Source of the DNA: Luteolibacter rhizosphaerae
GTDB taxonomy: Bacteria; Verrucomicrobiota; Verrucomicrobiia; Verrucomicrobiales; Akkermansiaceae
Direction: 5' to 3'
Length of the DNA: 64,000 nt
Assembly (NCBI RefSeq): GCF_025950095.1
Contig: NZ_JAPDDR010000004.1
Coordinates: 1 to 64,000 of the forward strand
Positions 26,888 through 35,218 of this stretch are shown here, piece after piece; the first letter of the stretch is position 1, and the number at the start of each line of letters is the position of its first letter. A model generated the notes under the pieces. It saw only the letters and a program-made list of their open reading frames with translations, made no database searches and had not been told where the DNA came from. The translations under genes were made by a program, and so were the position numbers.

Positions 26888-28357
26888 ATGCGCCCGCTGC
26901 TTTTTCTTTTCGCATTCCTGCTTCCGCTGGCCGCTCAGGAAAACCGGAAGAACGTGCTCCTGATCTGCGTGGATGATCTCAAGCCGGCGCTCGGCTGCTA
27001 CGGTGACGCTCTGGCCAAGACCCCGGGGATCGACAAGCTCGCCGCCCGCGGCGTGCGTTTCGATCGCGCCTACTGCAACCAAGCGATCTGCTCCGCCTCG
27101 CGCAACAACCTTCTGTTAGGCTCCCGCTCCACCTCGATCGGGATCTACGATCTCAAGGTGAATTTCCGTCAAGCGGTGCCGGATGCCGTGACGCTGCCGC
27201 AGTGGTTCATCAAGCACGGCTACCGCGCCGAAGCGGTCGGCAAGATCCTGCACACCGGTCACGGCAACGACGACGACGCTGCCTCGTGGAGCGTCCCCAC
27301 GATCACCCACAAGGTGGTGGAATACTACAAGCCCGAGAGCAGCGCGGGCGGGCAACTGACGCGCGAGGAAGCTTACTTTTGGAACAAGGAGCTCGGCCGG
27401 ATCAACCAGCTTCCCCGCGGGGCCGCTTGGGAGATCGCGGACGTGCCGGACAATGCCTATTCGGACGGGAAGATCGCGGACGAAGGCATCGAACGCCTGA
27501 AGGCTGCGAAGGAGCGCAAGCAGCCCTTCTTCCTCGCGCTCGGCTTCACCAAGCCGCACCTGCCTTTCACCGCGCCGAAGAAGTATTGGGACATGCACGA
27601 TCCCGCCGCCTTCGAGCTGGCGAAGCTTGACCGCTACCCGCAGGGCGCACCGCCCTACGCCACCAAGCGTGGCGAGGAGATCGCCAACTACGAGCCGGTG
27701 CCGTCGGATGGGAAGGTGGACCCGGAACTCGCGCGCAAGCTGATCCACGGTTACTACGCCGCCAGCAGCTATGCGGATGCCCAGATCGGCCGCGTGATCG
27801 ATGAACTCGATCGCCTCGGGCTCGCGGAGAATACCGTGATCGTCCTGTGGGGAGACCACGGCTGGCACCTCGGCGACCACGGCATGTGGACCAAGCACAC
27901 CAACTACGAGCAGGCCAACCGTATCCCGCTGCTGGTGGTCGCCCCTGGCATTGCCAAGCCGGGCACGCAAGCGGGCTTCGCGGAGACCGTCGATATCTAT
28001 CCTACCATTGTGGAACTCGCCGGCCTGCCAAAGCCGGAGGTGCCGCAGCCCATCGATGGCAAGAGCCTCGTCGCGACTCTCAAGGACCCCGCCGTGAAGA
28101 CGCGGGAGCATGTAACCCATTGCTTCCCGCGTGGCGGCCGCCTCGGTCGCGCGATCCGGACCGAGCGCTACCGCATGGTGGAGTGGAGGGCCATCGGCGA
28201 TCCGGCGGACAAGGCCGAGATCGAACTCTACGACTACGAGTCCGATCCCTTGGAATCGAAGAATCTCGCCACGGAGAAGCCGGAGATCGTGAAAGAACTC
28301 CGGTCGATCTTGGATGCCCAGCCTGCCCCGCTCCAAAAGCCGGGCAAGCGGTCTTGA
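26888..28357 (+). CDS. Secreted sulfatase (iduronate-2-sulfatase type)
   Basis: 489 residues from ATG 26888, which begins a signal peptide (MRPLLFLFAFLLPLAA). An upstream in-frame start at 26819 adds a non-signal leader. Metal ligands are visible in LLICVDDLKP and in LWGDHGWHLGDHGMW. The active-site motif is C68-S-A-S-R72, the formylglycine Cys in a C-x-A-x-R setting where Pro is usual. Segments such as GKILHTGHGNDD and FLALGFTKPHLPF fit the iduronate/choline sulfatase-like clade abundant in PVC bacteria, acting on sulfated polysaccharides. It needs a formylglycine-generating enzyme encoded elsewhere. Confidence 0.9.
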   Translation: MRPLLFLFAFLLPLAAQENRKNVLLICVDDLKPALGCYGDALAKTPGIDKLAARGVRFDRAYCNQAICSASRNNLLLGSRSTSIGIYDLKVNFRQAVPDAVTLPQWFIKHGYRAEAVGKILHTGHGNDDDAASWSVPTITHKVVEYYKPESSAGGQLTREEAYFWNKELGRINQLPRGAAWEIADVPDNAYSDGKIADEGIERLKAAKERKQPFFLALGFTKPHLPFTAPKKYWDMHDPAAFELAKLDRYPQGAPPYATKRGEEIANYEPVPSDGKVDPELARKLIHGYYAASSYADAQIGRVIDELDRLGLAENTVIVLWGDHGWHLGDHGMWTKHTNYEQANRIPLLVVAPGIAKPGTQAGFAETVDIYPTIVELAGLPKPEVPQPIDGKSLVATLKDPAVKTREHVTHCFPRGGRLGRAIRTERYRMVEWRAIGDPADKAEIELYDYESDPLESKNLATEKPEIVKELRSILDAQPAPLQKPGKRS

Positions 28358-28363
28358 GCCGGC

Positions 28364-29542
28364 TCAAGGCGCCGCCACCGGTGGCTTCCTCATCCGCATC
28401 GCGGGATCGCCAAGCATGGACCACATCTCAAGGTGCTCCTGCCGTTGGTCGGCCAAGCTCACCTTGCCGTTGCTGCCGTCCACCCGGTCGAAGACCATGA
28501 AGGTCAGGCCCGACATGGAAGTCCGTGTGATGGCGTGGCGGACCTTGCCCCACCACTCGCCGGCGGTCTGCGGGCTTTCGGTCTTAGAGACGCATTCGAT
28601 CAGTCCTTTGCCTGCGAGATAGCCGATGGTGGAGTAGCTCACCCCGCTCGCCCCGATCACGGCGGCAGGTCCCGAGGGCGATCTCATCGCGCGTACCGCG
28701 TAGGCATCCTGCGTCTCCAGCGCGTGGCAGCCGCAGGTGAAGAAAAGGCCCCGCGCCGGTCCCTCGCTGGTGAACCAAGAATCGGACAGGCGATAGCTGC
28801 GACCGAGCGAATAGATTCCTTCCGGCCCGGAGTGTCCGAAGTAAGCAAGCGTTTCCCAGGTTCCGCTGGCCACGCGATCCATCGCCATCCCGAATTCCGG
28901 GGATGCTTCCGCGAAAGGGGACACCAGCAGATCGTCGGCTCCGGTCGTGGTCCAGCCGGAGTTGACCTTGAACAACATCAACTTCGTGTTCAACGCCACG
29001 AAGGCATCGGGCAGCCACTCGGCTTTCTGACCCATCGGGTTGCCTACCACGCAGCCCAGCTTGCCTTGAGACTTGGAGCTTTCTTTTTCATAGCGCAGGA
29101 TCTTCGCGACCATGGTGCTCATATCCTCCGGAGACTCGGCGGGGAGCCTGCCGATCATGAGGGCGGCGCTATCTTCTCCACCCGCCAGCACGCCATCGCT
29201 CGGCTGATCCTTCATCCGGCCATGGGTGCCTTTCCCACCGGGCAGCACGCAGTCCTTCCGGGCCCCGCCCTTGGCATCGAGTGCCCCGGCGAGGACCACA
29301 ACATCCCCGCTGCGCGGGGGAGATGCCCTGAGTCCGGCAAGCGTCTCCAGCAAGGTAGCGGAGTCGGCGCCTTTCACCTCAACCCACTCCACCTCATAGC
29401 CTTGGGAGACCCGGTGATCGGCCAGGGGCATGAGCGCCTTCTTCAACGCAGGGGCATGGATCACCGTCCAGCGCGGTGCCTCCTCGCCCTGCACGCGGCA
29501 GAGGGCGAGGAAGGGGAGAAGCAAGAAAATCTTGGGTCGCAT
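28364..29542 (-). CDS. Peptidase C25 (gingipain)-like secreted protein
   Basis: 392 residues with an N-terminal signal (KIFLLLPFLALCRVQG). The layout matches the caspase-fold C25 family: ADHRVSQGYEVEWVEV, then a Rossmann-like core with VVVLAGALD, the putative catalytic His in LAYFGHSGPEG, the putative catalytic Cys in LFFTCGCHAL, and the terminal MLGDPAMRM strand. Gingipain-type enzymes cleave after Arg or Lys. This one is short and lacks the C-terminal sorting domains of Porphyromonas homologues. It is convergent with the sulfatase gene, six bases apart. Confidence 0.7.
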   Translation of the reverse strand: MRPKIFLLLPFLALCRVQGEEAPRWTVIHAPALKKALMPLADHRVSQGYEVEWVEVKGADSATLLETLAGLRASPPRSGDVVVLAGALDAKGGARKDCVLPGGKGTHGRMKDQPSDGVLAGGEDSAALMIGRLPAESPEDMSTMVAKILRYEKESSKSQGKLGCVVGNPMGQKAEWLPDAFVALNTKLMLFKVNSGWTTTGADDLLVSPFAEASPEFGMAMDRVASGTWETLAYFGHSGPEGIYSLGRSYRLSDSWFTSEGPARGLFFTCGCHALETQDAYAVRAMRSPSGPAAVIGASGVSYSTIGYLAGKGLIECVSKTESPQTAGEWWGKVRHAITRTSMSGLTFMVFDRVDGSNGKVSLADQRQEHLEMWSMLGDPAMRMRKPPVAAP

Positions 29543-29632
29543 GGGGGAAAGGAACGGAGCCCTCGTCCCAATTCATAGCCGGAAAATGTGAAACGCAACC
29601 TGTGAATGCACCCGCCGCCGGGCATTTCCCGG

Positions 29633-30229
29633 CTACTTGGAGGCGGCTGAGAAGCGGGATGCCCCCTCCTTCTTGTCCAGCACCTCGCAGATTTTAGTGC
29701 AAAAGGCGGGCAAATCGTCGGGGCTGCGCGAGGTGACCAGTGCCCCGTCCACCACCACTTCCTTGTCGCGCCAATCGGCTCCGGCGTTCTTGAGATCGTT
29801 CGCAATCGCTTTGTAGGAGGTCATCTTGCGGCCCTCTACCAGACCGGCATCGATCAGCACTTGGCCGCCGTGGCAAATCACGAAGGCAGGCTTGCCCTCT
29901 TGGAAAAAATGGGCCGCGAAGCTCTGCGCCTCTTCCAAAGTACGAAGGCTATCGGAGTTCATCACGCCGCCGGGAAGCAGGAGCGCGTCGTAGTCGGCCG
30001 GATCGGCATCTTCCAGCGCGAGGTCTGCATTCACGAACTGGCCCCAGTCCTCCTCATCCCAGCCGCGGATCGAATCACCCTCCGGCGTGATCACGTCCAC
30101 GCGGGCACCGCAGCTCTCCAGCACGTCCACGGGTACCAGCAGCTCGGATTGCTCGAAACCGTGGGTGGCGAGCACGGCGACACGCTTGTCCTGCAAGTCG
30201 TGGCGTTCGGTGAGTTTGATCGTCTTCAT
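29633..30229 (-). CDS. PfpI/YhbO-type DJ-1 superfamily protein
   Basis: 198 residues. The DJ-1/PfpI fold is clear: VAVLATHGFEQSELLVPVDVL, the PEGDSIRGWDEEDWG loop, YDALLLPGGVMNSD, and the nucleophile elbow FVICHGGQ. It also has LVTSRSPDDLPAFC near the C-terminus. Such proteins are stress-linked hydrolases or chaperone/deglycase-like enzymes; the last role is disputed in the field. The start overlaps the stop of the DUF1737 gene by four bases, so the two are coupled in an operon. Confidence 0.9.
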   Translation of the reverse strand: MKTIKLTERHDLQDKRVAVLATHGFEQSELLVPVDVLESCGARVDVITPEGDSIRGWDEEDWGQFVNADLALEDADPADYDALLLPGGVMNSDSLRTLEEAQSFAAHFFQEGKPAFVICHGGQVLIDAGLVEGRKMTSYKAIANDLKNAGADWRDKEVVVDGALVTSRSPDDLPAFCTKICEVLDKKEGASRFSAASK

Positions 30230-30555
30230 GGTTTCTCGTCTTTTGCAATCTGCGTGCCGGAGGCCCCGGCGAGTGATCTGCCGTCACTCTCGGGATCGCG
30301 GGGTAAGCTGATGCTTTCCAAGTCCTTGGGGAGATCGAGCGCCTCCTCGGCTTCCGCTTCAAGCGCTGCGGCGGAGGCGGGAAGGATCAGCGCTTGGCTC
30401 CACTGGACATGCAGGATGCCATTGCCGGTATCCGGAAGAGTGCAGCTCGCCACACCTCCTTGTATCTGCCAGCCGTCGCCTAGCAATTGGTTTACCCGGT
30501 CCTCGAATTTGCCGAAGTCGTCCGAGGTGACCACGGTATACTTGGTGAGGTTCAT
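30226..30555 (-). CDS. DUF1737-domain protein
   Basis: 109 residues. The N-terminal half (YTVVTSDDFGKFEDRVNQLLGDGWQIQGG) matches the DUF1737 pattern, a small alpha/beta domain of unknown role. The C-terminal half is an Ala/Glu-rich low-complexity tail. It is the middle gene of a three-gene minus-strand run: DUF2383 protein, this one, then the PfpI protein. The neighbours suggest a general stress setting. Confidence 0.72.
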   Translation of the reverse strand: MNLTKYTVVTSDDFGKFEDRVNQLLGDGWQIQGGVASCTLPDTGNGILHVQWSQALILPASAAALEAEAEEALDLPKDLESISLPRDPESDGRSLAGASGTQIAKDEKP

Positions 30556-30593
30556 GTGGCATCGGGGTGGGGAATCACTGTCCGCGGGCAGGT

Positions 30594-31073
30594 TTACACG
30601 CCGTTTGCGGTCAGCCTCTGCGTGTCCTGAGCTTGCTCGGACCGCAGTTTCTCCAATTCGGCCACATGCCTTTGCAGGCGCGGGATCAAGCGGCTGCGGA
30701 GATCCTCCTTCAGAGGCGCGGGAAGTTCCGGATCGGCCATCGCCGTGCGGCAGGCTTCAAGCGCTGCTGCCTCACCAGCCTCCAAGGCCATGAAAGTCGC
30801 ATGCTCCCCGAAGGTGAGGGAAATGCTTTCCACTGCTTTCGAGAAGCGGTCGAGGGTTTCGCCATTCTCGGAACTCGCCCCCATGGCAAGCAGGTGATCG
30901 CTGATGCAGTCGATGTTCTCATCGTGTCCGGCCCGGATCGCCAGCAGCAGCGACTGCTCCGGGTCGGCGTGAAAGAAATCCAAGGCCTCGGTGTAAGTTT
31001 CGGAGGCTGCGGACTCGATGCCGATGAGATGGCGGCATGCATCCTCGTAGGCGCGGGGTTCGGGTGTGGTCAT
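30594..31073 (-). CDS. DUF2383 / PA2169-type four-helix protein
   Basis: 159 residues, all helical. Ferritin-like periodicity is seen in CRHLIGIESAASETYTEALDFF, SLLLAIRAGHDENIDCISDHLLAMG and ATFMALEAGEAAALEACRTAM. Glu and His residues occur at intervals typical of DUF2383 (PA2169-family) proteins, which are often in stress or osmotic-response operons. It is the first gene of the run with DUF1737 and PfpI. Whether it binds metal is not shown. Confidence 0.72.
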   Translation of the reverse strand: MTTPEPRAYEDACRHLIGIESAASETYTEALDFFHADPEQSLLLAIRAGHDENIDCISDHLLAMGASSENGETLDRFSKAVESISLTFGEHATFMALEAGEAAALEACRTAMADPELPAPLKEDLRSRLIPRLQRHVAELEKLRSEQAQDTQRLTANGV

Positions 31074-31173
31074 CCGTCTTTTTCCATCATCCGCCGCGCC
31101 AGTGGAGCAAGTGAAGTGTGATGCTGGATTAGAGCGGGTTGCGCAAAATCGTGGCTTTCAGCGAAGCTGCGAC

Positions 31174-31206
31174 CGTGCAATTTTCCGTCCCGGGTCGTGC
31201 AATTTT
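31174..31206 (+). promoter_or_regulatory. Duplicated operator-like motif CGTGCAATTTT
   Basis: Two identical 11-bp copies at 31174-31184 and 31196-31206 start 22 bp apart, about two helical turns, in the AT-rich gap upstream of the repeat protein gene at 31325. The second copy runs into GCAATT. This spacing suits a dimeric or cooperative regulator on one DNA face. No regulator gene adjoins. Confidence 0.45.
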
Positions 31207-31324
31207 GCAATTACCGGGTTCCCGGTCGTTTGATTCCCGCTTGAAATTGGAATGGGGCGCGCCGTTGATCTCTCTTATCCAGACAGTTCGTCGCCGTCGC
31301 GGCGTTAAATTCCACGAATTCCCG

Positions 31325-32620
31325 ATGTCTTCTCGCACTCTTACCCTTGTGGGCGCAGTGGCCGTGGCCAGCGCCGGAGCTTTCTTTGCCGGTCGCATGA
31401 CCGCTTCCGGCCCGGCGGCTGGCGAGCATGCGGCGGCCGATGCCGCACTCTCCGCGAAGTCGGGCGCGCGTGGCAGTGGCGCGGATGCCGGGGATGCCGC
31501 GGGCGGGCGCCGCTTCGGCAGCGACCGCGACGGCAAGGACAGGGCCGCCGCCAACCGCGGTGAGAAGGCGATCGCCCGCATGGAAGAGGTGATGCGCCTG
31601 ACTGATCCGATGGAGCGCAGCAAGGCTTGGCTCGATTTCATCAACACCATCGACCCGGCGGAGTTTGAATCCGTGGTCGGTTCCTTCCGCGGGCAAGGCC
31701 TGACCAACACCCGCATGGCGGAGTATTCCATGCTCCTCACCGCGTGGGCGAAAAAGGATCCGCTGCAGGCGCTGGCCTATGCCGAGGCGAACACCGGCAA
31801 CCGCTTCGCCCGGAATACGATTCTCACCAGTTGGGCCGCCACCGATCCGGATGCCGCGATCCGCTGGGCGCAGGAGCACCACACCGCCGGGGAGGGCGAA
31901 GGCAATCCATGGATGATCGGCGTGATCCAAGGGATCGCCGCCAGCGATCCGGAGCGTGCCTCGCAACTGCTCGCGGAGATGCCCTTCTCGGAGGAGCGGG
32001 GCGAAGCGATGGCGGCACTCCTGCCGCACCTGCTCGCCCAAGGCGCGGAGAAGGCCCAAGCTTGGGTCGAGAGCATCAGCGATGACCAGCTCAAGCAGGG
32101 GGCGATCAGTCGTCTGGCGGAGACGCTGGCAATCAAGGACCCCGCCGGCACGGCGGAGTGGCTGACCCGGAACCCGGGCGAAGCCTCGCAGCGCTCGATG
32201 GACGATGTGATCAGCGCGTGGATGGCGCAGGACCAGGATTCCGCCATCGCCTATTATAAAGCTTTGCCCGCCGGGCTGGACCGCAGCAACGCCCTGCGCG
32301 GCGTGGCGAATAACCTGGCGATGAGCGATCCCCAAGCTGCCGCCGATTTCATCGACGAGCACGCTGCCGATGCCAACGACCGCGTTTACCAGCAACTGGC
32401 GTGGAACGTCTACGGGAAGGATCCGGGCCTAGCGGCGAACTCCATCGCCAAGATCACCGATGCCCGCGAGCAGGAGCGGATGTACAGCCGCATGCTGGAT
32501 GGATGGCTGCGTCGCGATCCCCAAGCGGCTACGACATGGATCAATGGTGCGACCCTGCCGCAGAACGTGCAGCAGCGCCTGCAGCGTCGCATGCAGGAGC
32601 AGCAGCAGCGCCAGCAGTGA
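31325..32620 (+). CDS. Exported WA..D-repeat protein
   Basis: 431 residues from ATG 31325, chosen because it starts a membrane/signal segment (LTLVGAVAVASAGAFFAGRM). After an Ala/Gly/Asp-rich linker there are at least eight helical repeats of ~30 residues with cores such as LTAWAKKDPLQALAYAE, LTSWAATDPDAAIRWAQ, IAASDPERASQLLAEMP and NNLAMSDPQAAADFIDE. It ends in a Gln/Arg-rich helix. The repeats read as an alpha-solenoid. This protein type is common in Verrucomicrobia with no assigned role. A shorter relative is encoded at 61483. Confidence 0.75.
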   Translation: MSSRTLTLVGAVAVASAGAFFAGRMTASGPAAGEHAAADAALSAKSGARGSGADAGDAAGGRRFGSDRDGKDRAAANRGEKAIARMEEVMRLTDPMERSKAWLDFINTIDPAEFESVVGSFRGQGLTNTRMAEYSMLLTAWAKKDPLQALAYAEANTGNRFARNTILTSWAATDPDAAIRWAQEHHTAGEGEGNPWMIGVIQGIAASDPERASQLLAEMPFSEERGEAMAALLPHLLAQGAEKAQAWVESISDDQLKQGAISRLAETLAIKDPAGTAEWLTRNPGEASQRSMDDVISAWMAQDQDSAIAYYKALPAGLDRSNALRGVANNLAMSDPQAAADFIDEHAADANDRVYQQLAWNVYGKDPGLAANSIAKITDAREQERMYSRMLDGWLRRDPQAATTWINGATLPQNVQQRLQRRMQEQQQRQQ

Positions 32621-32626
32621 AAGGCG

Positions 32627-33100
32627 CTACTTCTGCCCGGTCCACTCGACGGTGAAGATCACCGGATCCTTCAGGCTCGAGGCGGTGTAGTTCTCCTTCG
32701 TAAACGAGAACTTGCGCTCCTTGCCCGCATCCGTGTCCCGGTAGCCCGGCTTCACGATCTTATCGATCGTGAGCTCGACCCCGTATTCCGTCCCGGAGCG
32801 GGCCTTGCTCATGAAGCCGTCTTCCTTCACCCGCCCGACCGAGAAGATGCCGTCCGCCCCCCACGTGAAGTCCCAGCCCTTTTCGGGTTCATAGAAACCG
32901 GCCTTCTTCTTGACCGTGTAGTAGACCTTGGCCCGGCTCACCAACTGGCCGTCTTGATCCACCACCTTCCCGGCGAAGATGATCTCCGGGCCCATGGTCG
33001 CGCGGCTGACGACATGGTAGAGGATCAGCGCTCCAATCGCTCCGATCACGATGACATTGCGGATCTTCTCCTGCCGCTTCGTTTCCTGCGGGGTCTTCAA
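32627..33100 (-). CDS. Membrane-anchored hypothetical protein with carboxypeptidase-regulatory-like domain
   Basis: 157 residues. A basic N-terminus (KTPQETKRQEKIRN) precedes one membrane helix (VIVIGAIGALILYHVV). The outer part begins with IIFAGKVVDQDGQLVSRAKVYYTV, the pattern of carboxypeptidase-regulatory-like Ig-type folds, then FTWGADGIFSVGRVKEDG and ends in VIFTVEWTG. It is probably a small envelope-exposed beta-sandwich. The gene is convergent with the repeat protein gene, six bases apart. Confidence 0.65.
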   Translation of the reverse strand: MKTPQETKRQEKIRNVIVIGAIGALILYHVVSRATMGPEIIFAGKVVDQDGQLVSRAKVYYTVKKKAGFYEPEKGWDFTWGADGIFSVGRVKEDGFMSKARSGTEYGVELTIDKIVKPGYRDTDAGKERKFSFTKENYTASSLKDPVIFTVEWTGQK

Positions 33101-33231
33101 GATCAGGTCCTTCTTCGTCCCTTTTGTCGGACCACAGGTTCATACGCCGGTCTCCGCGCGCGCCACTGCAAAGAGGAGGAGAAGTTTCCACTTAGTAGGC
33201 CGCGCGGGACCGTTCGATCTGCTCGCGGGTA

Positions 33232-33909
33232 TCAACCTCTGCGCCGTTCGAGGAGAACGAGCATGAGATAGGAGAGCAGCAGGTTCATCTCCTCGCGCGG
33301 CGAGAGATCGGCCAGCTTGTCGATGCGGAAGCGGCCCTCGAAGAAGGCGGCTTCCTTGGTCAGGCGCATCGCGGGCGTGCCATCGCTGCGCGAGGCCAGA
33401 TAGCGCGGGTGGAAGAAGTAACCGCTGAACAAGCCGATGATCGGAAGTTCACCGAGAATGGCATCGGCTACCTTGGCGCCGGCATTTTCCTCGCGAATCG
33501 AGAAGTCCGGGCTGTTGTCGCCGGGATTGAAGGCCTCGTAGTGAGCGCGCCACATCGAGCGCCAGCCGCGGCGGCCCACGCTGCCGATCTCGCGACCGCT
33601 GGCATCGGTGGAGGTGTAGCGGGCGGACCAATCGATGATCTTGTTCGCGCGGATATCCGCGAGGGCCACGCTGCGGGTGGAGTCGGTGAAGATCTCCACG
33701 TGCTCGCGGAACTTCAGGAGCTTCTGCTTGGTGTAGAGCACCGTGCGGCCGGTGGCATCCGTCATCGTGGCCTGGCTTGCCAGCGCGAGAATCTTGAAGG
33801 AGAGGCGAAGGGGATACTGGAGGCCTTGGAGTGCCTTGGCGATGTCATCGGTAGCGACGGCATGCGCGGGCAGGGGAGGGGCGGACGGGGTTGCGTAAGG
33901 GTTGTCCAT
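33232..33909 (-). CDS. LURP-one/scramblase-like domain protein
   Basis: 225 residues from ATG 33909 (MDNPYATP, a common PVC N-terminus). The core has alternating strands: LRLSFKILALASQATMTDATGRTVLYTKQKLLKFREHVEIFTD, then GSVGRRGWRSMWRAHYEAF. This resembles the LURP-one-related/tubby-like fold. FFHPRYLASRSDGTPAMRLTKEAAFFEGRFRI follows and the C-terminus is a hydrophobic helix (EMNLLLSYLMLVLLERRR). Membrane association is likely; the function is unknown. Confidence 0.6.
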   Translation of the reverse strand: MDNPYATPSAPPLPAHAVATDDIAKALQGLQYPLRLSFKILALASQATMTDATGRTVLYTKQKLLKFREHVEIFTDSTRSVALADIRANKIIDWSARYTSTDASGREIGSVGRRGWRSMWRAHYEAFNPGDNSPDFSIREENAGAKVADAILGELPIIGLFSGYFFHPRYLASRSDGTPAMRLTKEAAFFEGRFRIDKLADLSPREEMNLLLSYLMLVLLERRRG

Positions 33910-33996
33910 GCGCGGGCATTCCATCATCTCGGCTCGGAGCTGCCAATCCTCCTCTTTCCCGTTTGCTAGCGGCCTTCGGGCATTCATGCTCGGTCC

Positions 33997-35064
33997 GTGA
34001 ACGGTCAACTGCTCCTGCTCGGCATTCGCGGTCCGGAACTCGCTCCGGACGAAGCGGCGCTCTTCCGCAAGCTCAAGCCGGCGGGTTATATTCTTTTCGG
34101 ACGGAATATCACCAGCGCGGCACAGACCCGGAAACTGACCGATGATCTGCGGGACCTGAGCTATGAGGACCCGATCCTCGCCATCGATCAGGAGGGCGGG
34201 CGCGTGACCCGCACGAAGGAGATCGCACCGGTGATCCCTTCCGCGAATGCCTTCGCGGCGAAGGGGGATGTGAATCTCAGCGCCCGCGGCGGCGTGTTGA
34301 CCGGTGACCAGCTCCGCCTGCTCGGCTTCAATCTCGATTTCGCCCCGGTCCTCGACCTCGATTATCATCCCGGGGTCCAGAATGCCCTGCGCGGCCGCTG
34401 CTGGGGTCGCGACCCGCAGAAAGTCATCGACCATGCCGGAAGCTGGAACCGCTGGATGCGCAAGCGCGGCATCCTCTCCTGCGCCAAGCACTTCCCCGCC
34501 TGCGGTCGGGCGCTCTCCGACCCGCACTTCGACCTGCCGGTGAGCGATGCCACCATCCCGGATCTGTTAAAGGAGGACGTGATTCCCTACACCGCGCTGA
34601 TGCCGGAGCTGGACGGCGTGATGCTGGCCCACGTGCTTTTTCCCGCCATCGACCCGGACCGCCCGGCCTCCCTCTCGCGGCGGATCGTGACCGGCTTCCT
34701 GCGCGAGCAACTCGGCTTCGACAAACACCTCGTCCTTACCGACGACCTCGACATGGGTGCCATTGCCGACCGCTACCATTATAATAGCGACGTGGTGGCC
34801 GCCATCGAGGCGGGCAATGACTTGGCCATGATCTGCCATAAGACCGAGCGGGCGGAAGCCGCGGCCATCGAGCTGGGCAAGCTGCCGGGCCGGATCACCG
34901 AGGATGCGGAGAAGCGGATCGCCCGCTTCCGGAAGAAGCTGCAGGGTCCCCTGAAATGGTCCGAGGCCGCGTGGGAAAAGCTCTGCGGGGAGATCGCGGA
35001 ACTTGCCGAGAAGGTGCCCGAACCGGGGATCGCGGCGGCGGGTTCGCCGGTGGCCGATTACTAA
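33997..35064 (+). CDS. nagZ: GH3 beta-N-acetylhexosaminidase (NagZ-like)
   Basis: 355 residues with a GTG start at 33997; no in-frame ATG is available upstream, and an ATG at 33986 is out of frame. It removes N-acetylglucosamine from muropeptides in peptidoglycan recycling. Markers are PAGYILFGRNI, AIDQEGGRV, NLDFAPVLDLD, KHFPACGRALSDPHFDLP and the nucleophile region TDDLDMGAI. The usual KHFPGHG-x-T-x-x-D-S-H is altered to PACGRALSDPH: the Lys-His and the Asp-x-His dyad stay, but the GHGD loop is changed, so substrate range may differ. There is no signal peptide, as for cytosolic NagZ. Confidence 0.82.
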   Translation: MNGQLLLLGIRGPELAPDEAALFRKLKPAGYILFGRNITSAAQTRKLTDDLRDLSYEDPILAIDQEGGRVTRTKEIAPVIPSANAFAAKGDVNLSARGGVLTGDQLRLLGFNLDFAPVLDLDYHPGVQNALRGRCWGRDPQKVIDHAGSWNRWMRKRGILSCAKHFPACGRALSDPHFDLPVSDATIPDLLKEDVIPYTALMPELDGVMLAHVLFPAIDPDRPASLSRRIVTGFLREQLGFDKHLVLTDDLDMGAIADRYHYNSDVVAAIEAGNDLAMICHKTERAEAAAIELGKLPGRITEDAEKRIARFRKKLQGPLKWSEAAWEKLCGEIAELAEKVPEPGIAAAGSPVADY

Positions 35065-35123
35065 GGTTTCCCGTGCCAATCCGGCCGCCGCCTCGTTGGT
35101 TTCCGGGACAGGGTGAAAAAATC

Positions 35124-35138
35124 ATCCCCTACGGGGAT
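35124..35138 (-). terminator. Terminator-like hairpin facing minus-strand transcription
   Basis: ATCCCC (35124-35129), TAC, GGGGAT (35133-35138), flanked on its left by GAAAAAAT. Read on the minus strand it is a stem followed by a six-base T-run, so it could stop antisense transcripts entering nagZ. Both neighbouring genes are on the + strand, which makes its orientation odd. The stem is short. Confidence 0.45.
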
Positions 35139-35218
35139 CGTCGACTCCGACCCGGAATCCCCTTGCCAAGCAACCGCCCCCCCGTCTAGTCCCTCGGCCG
35201 GAGACCGCCAGCCAATCC

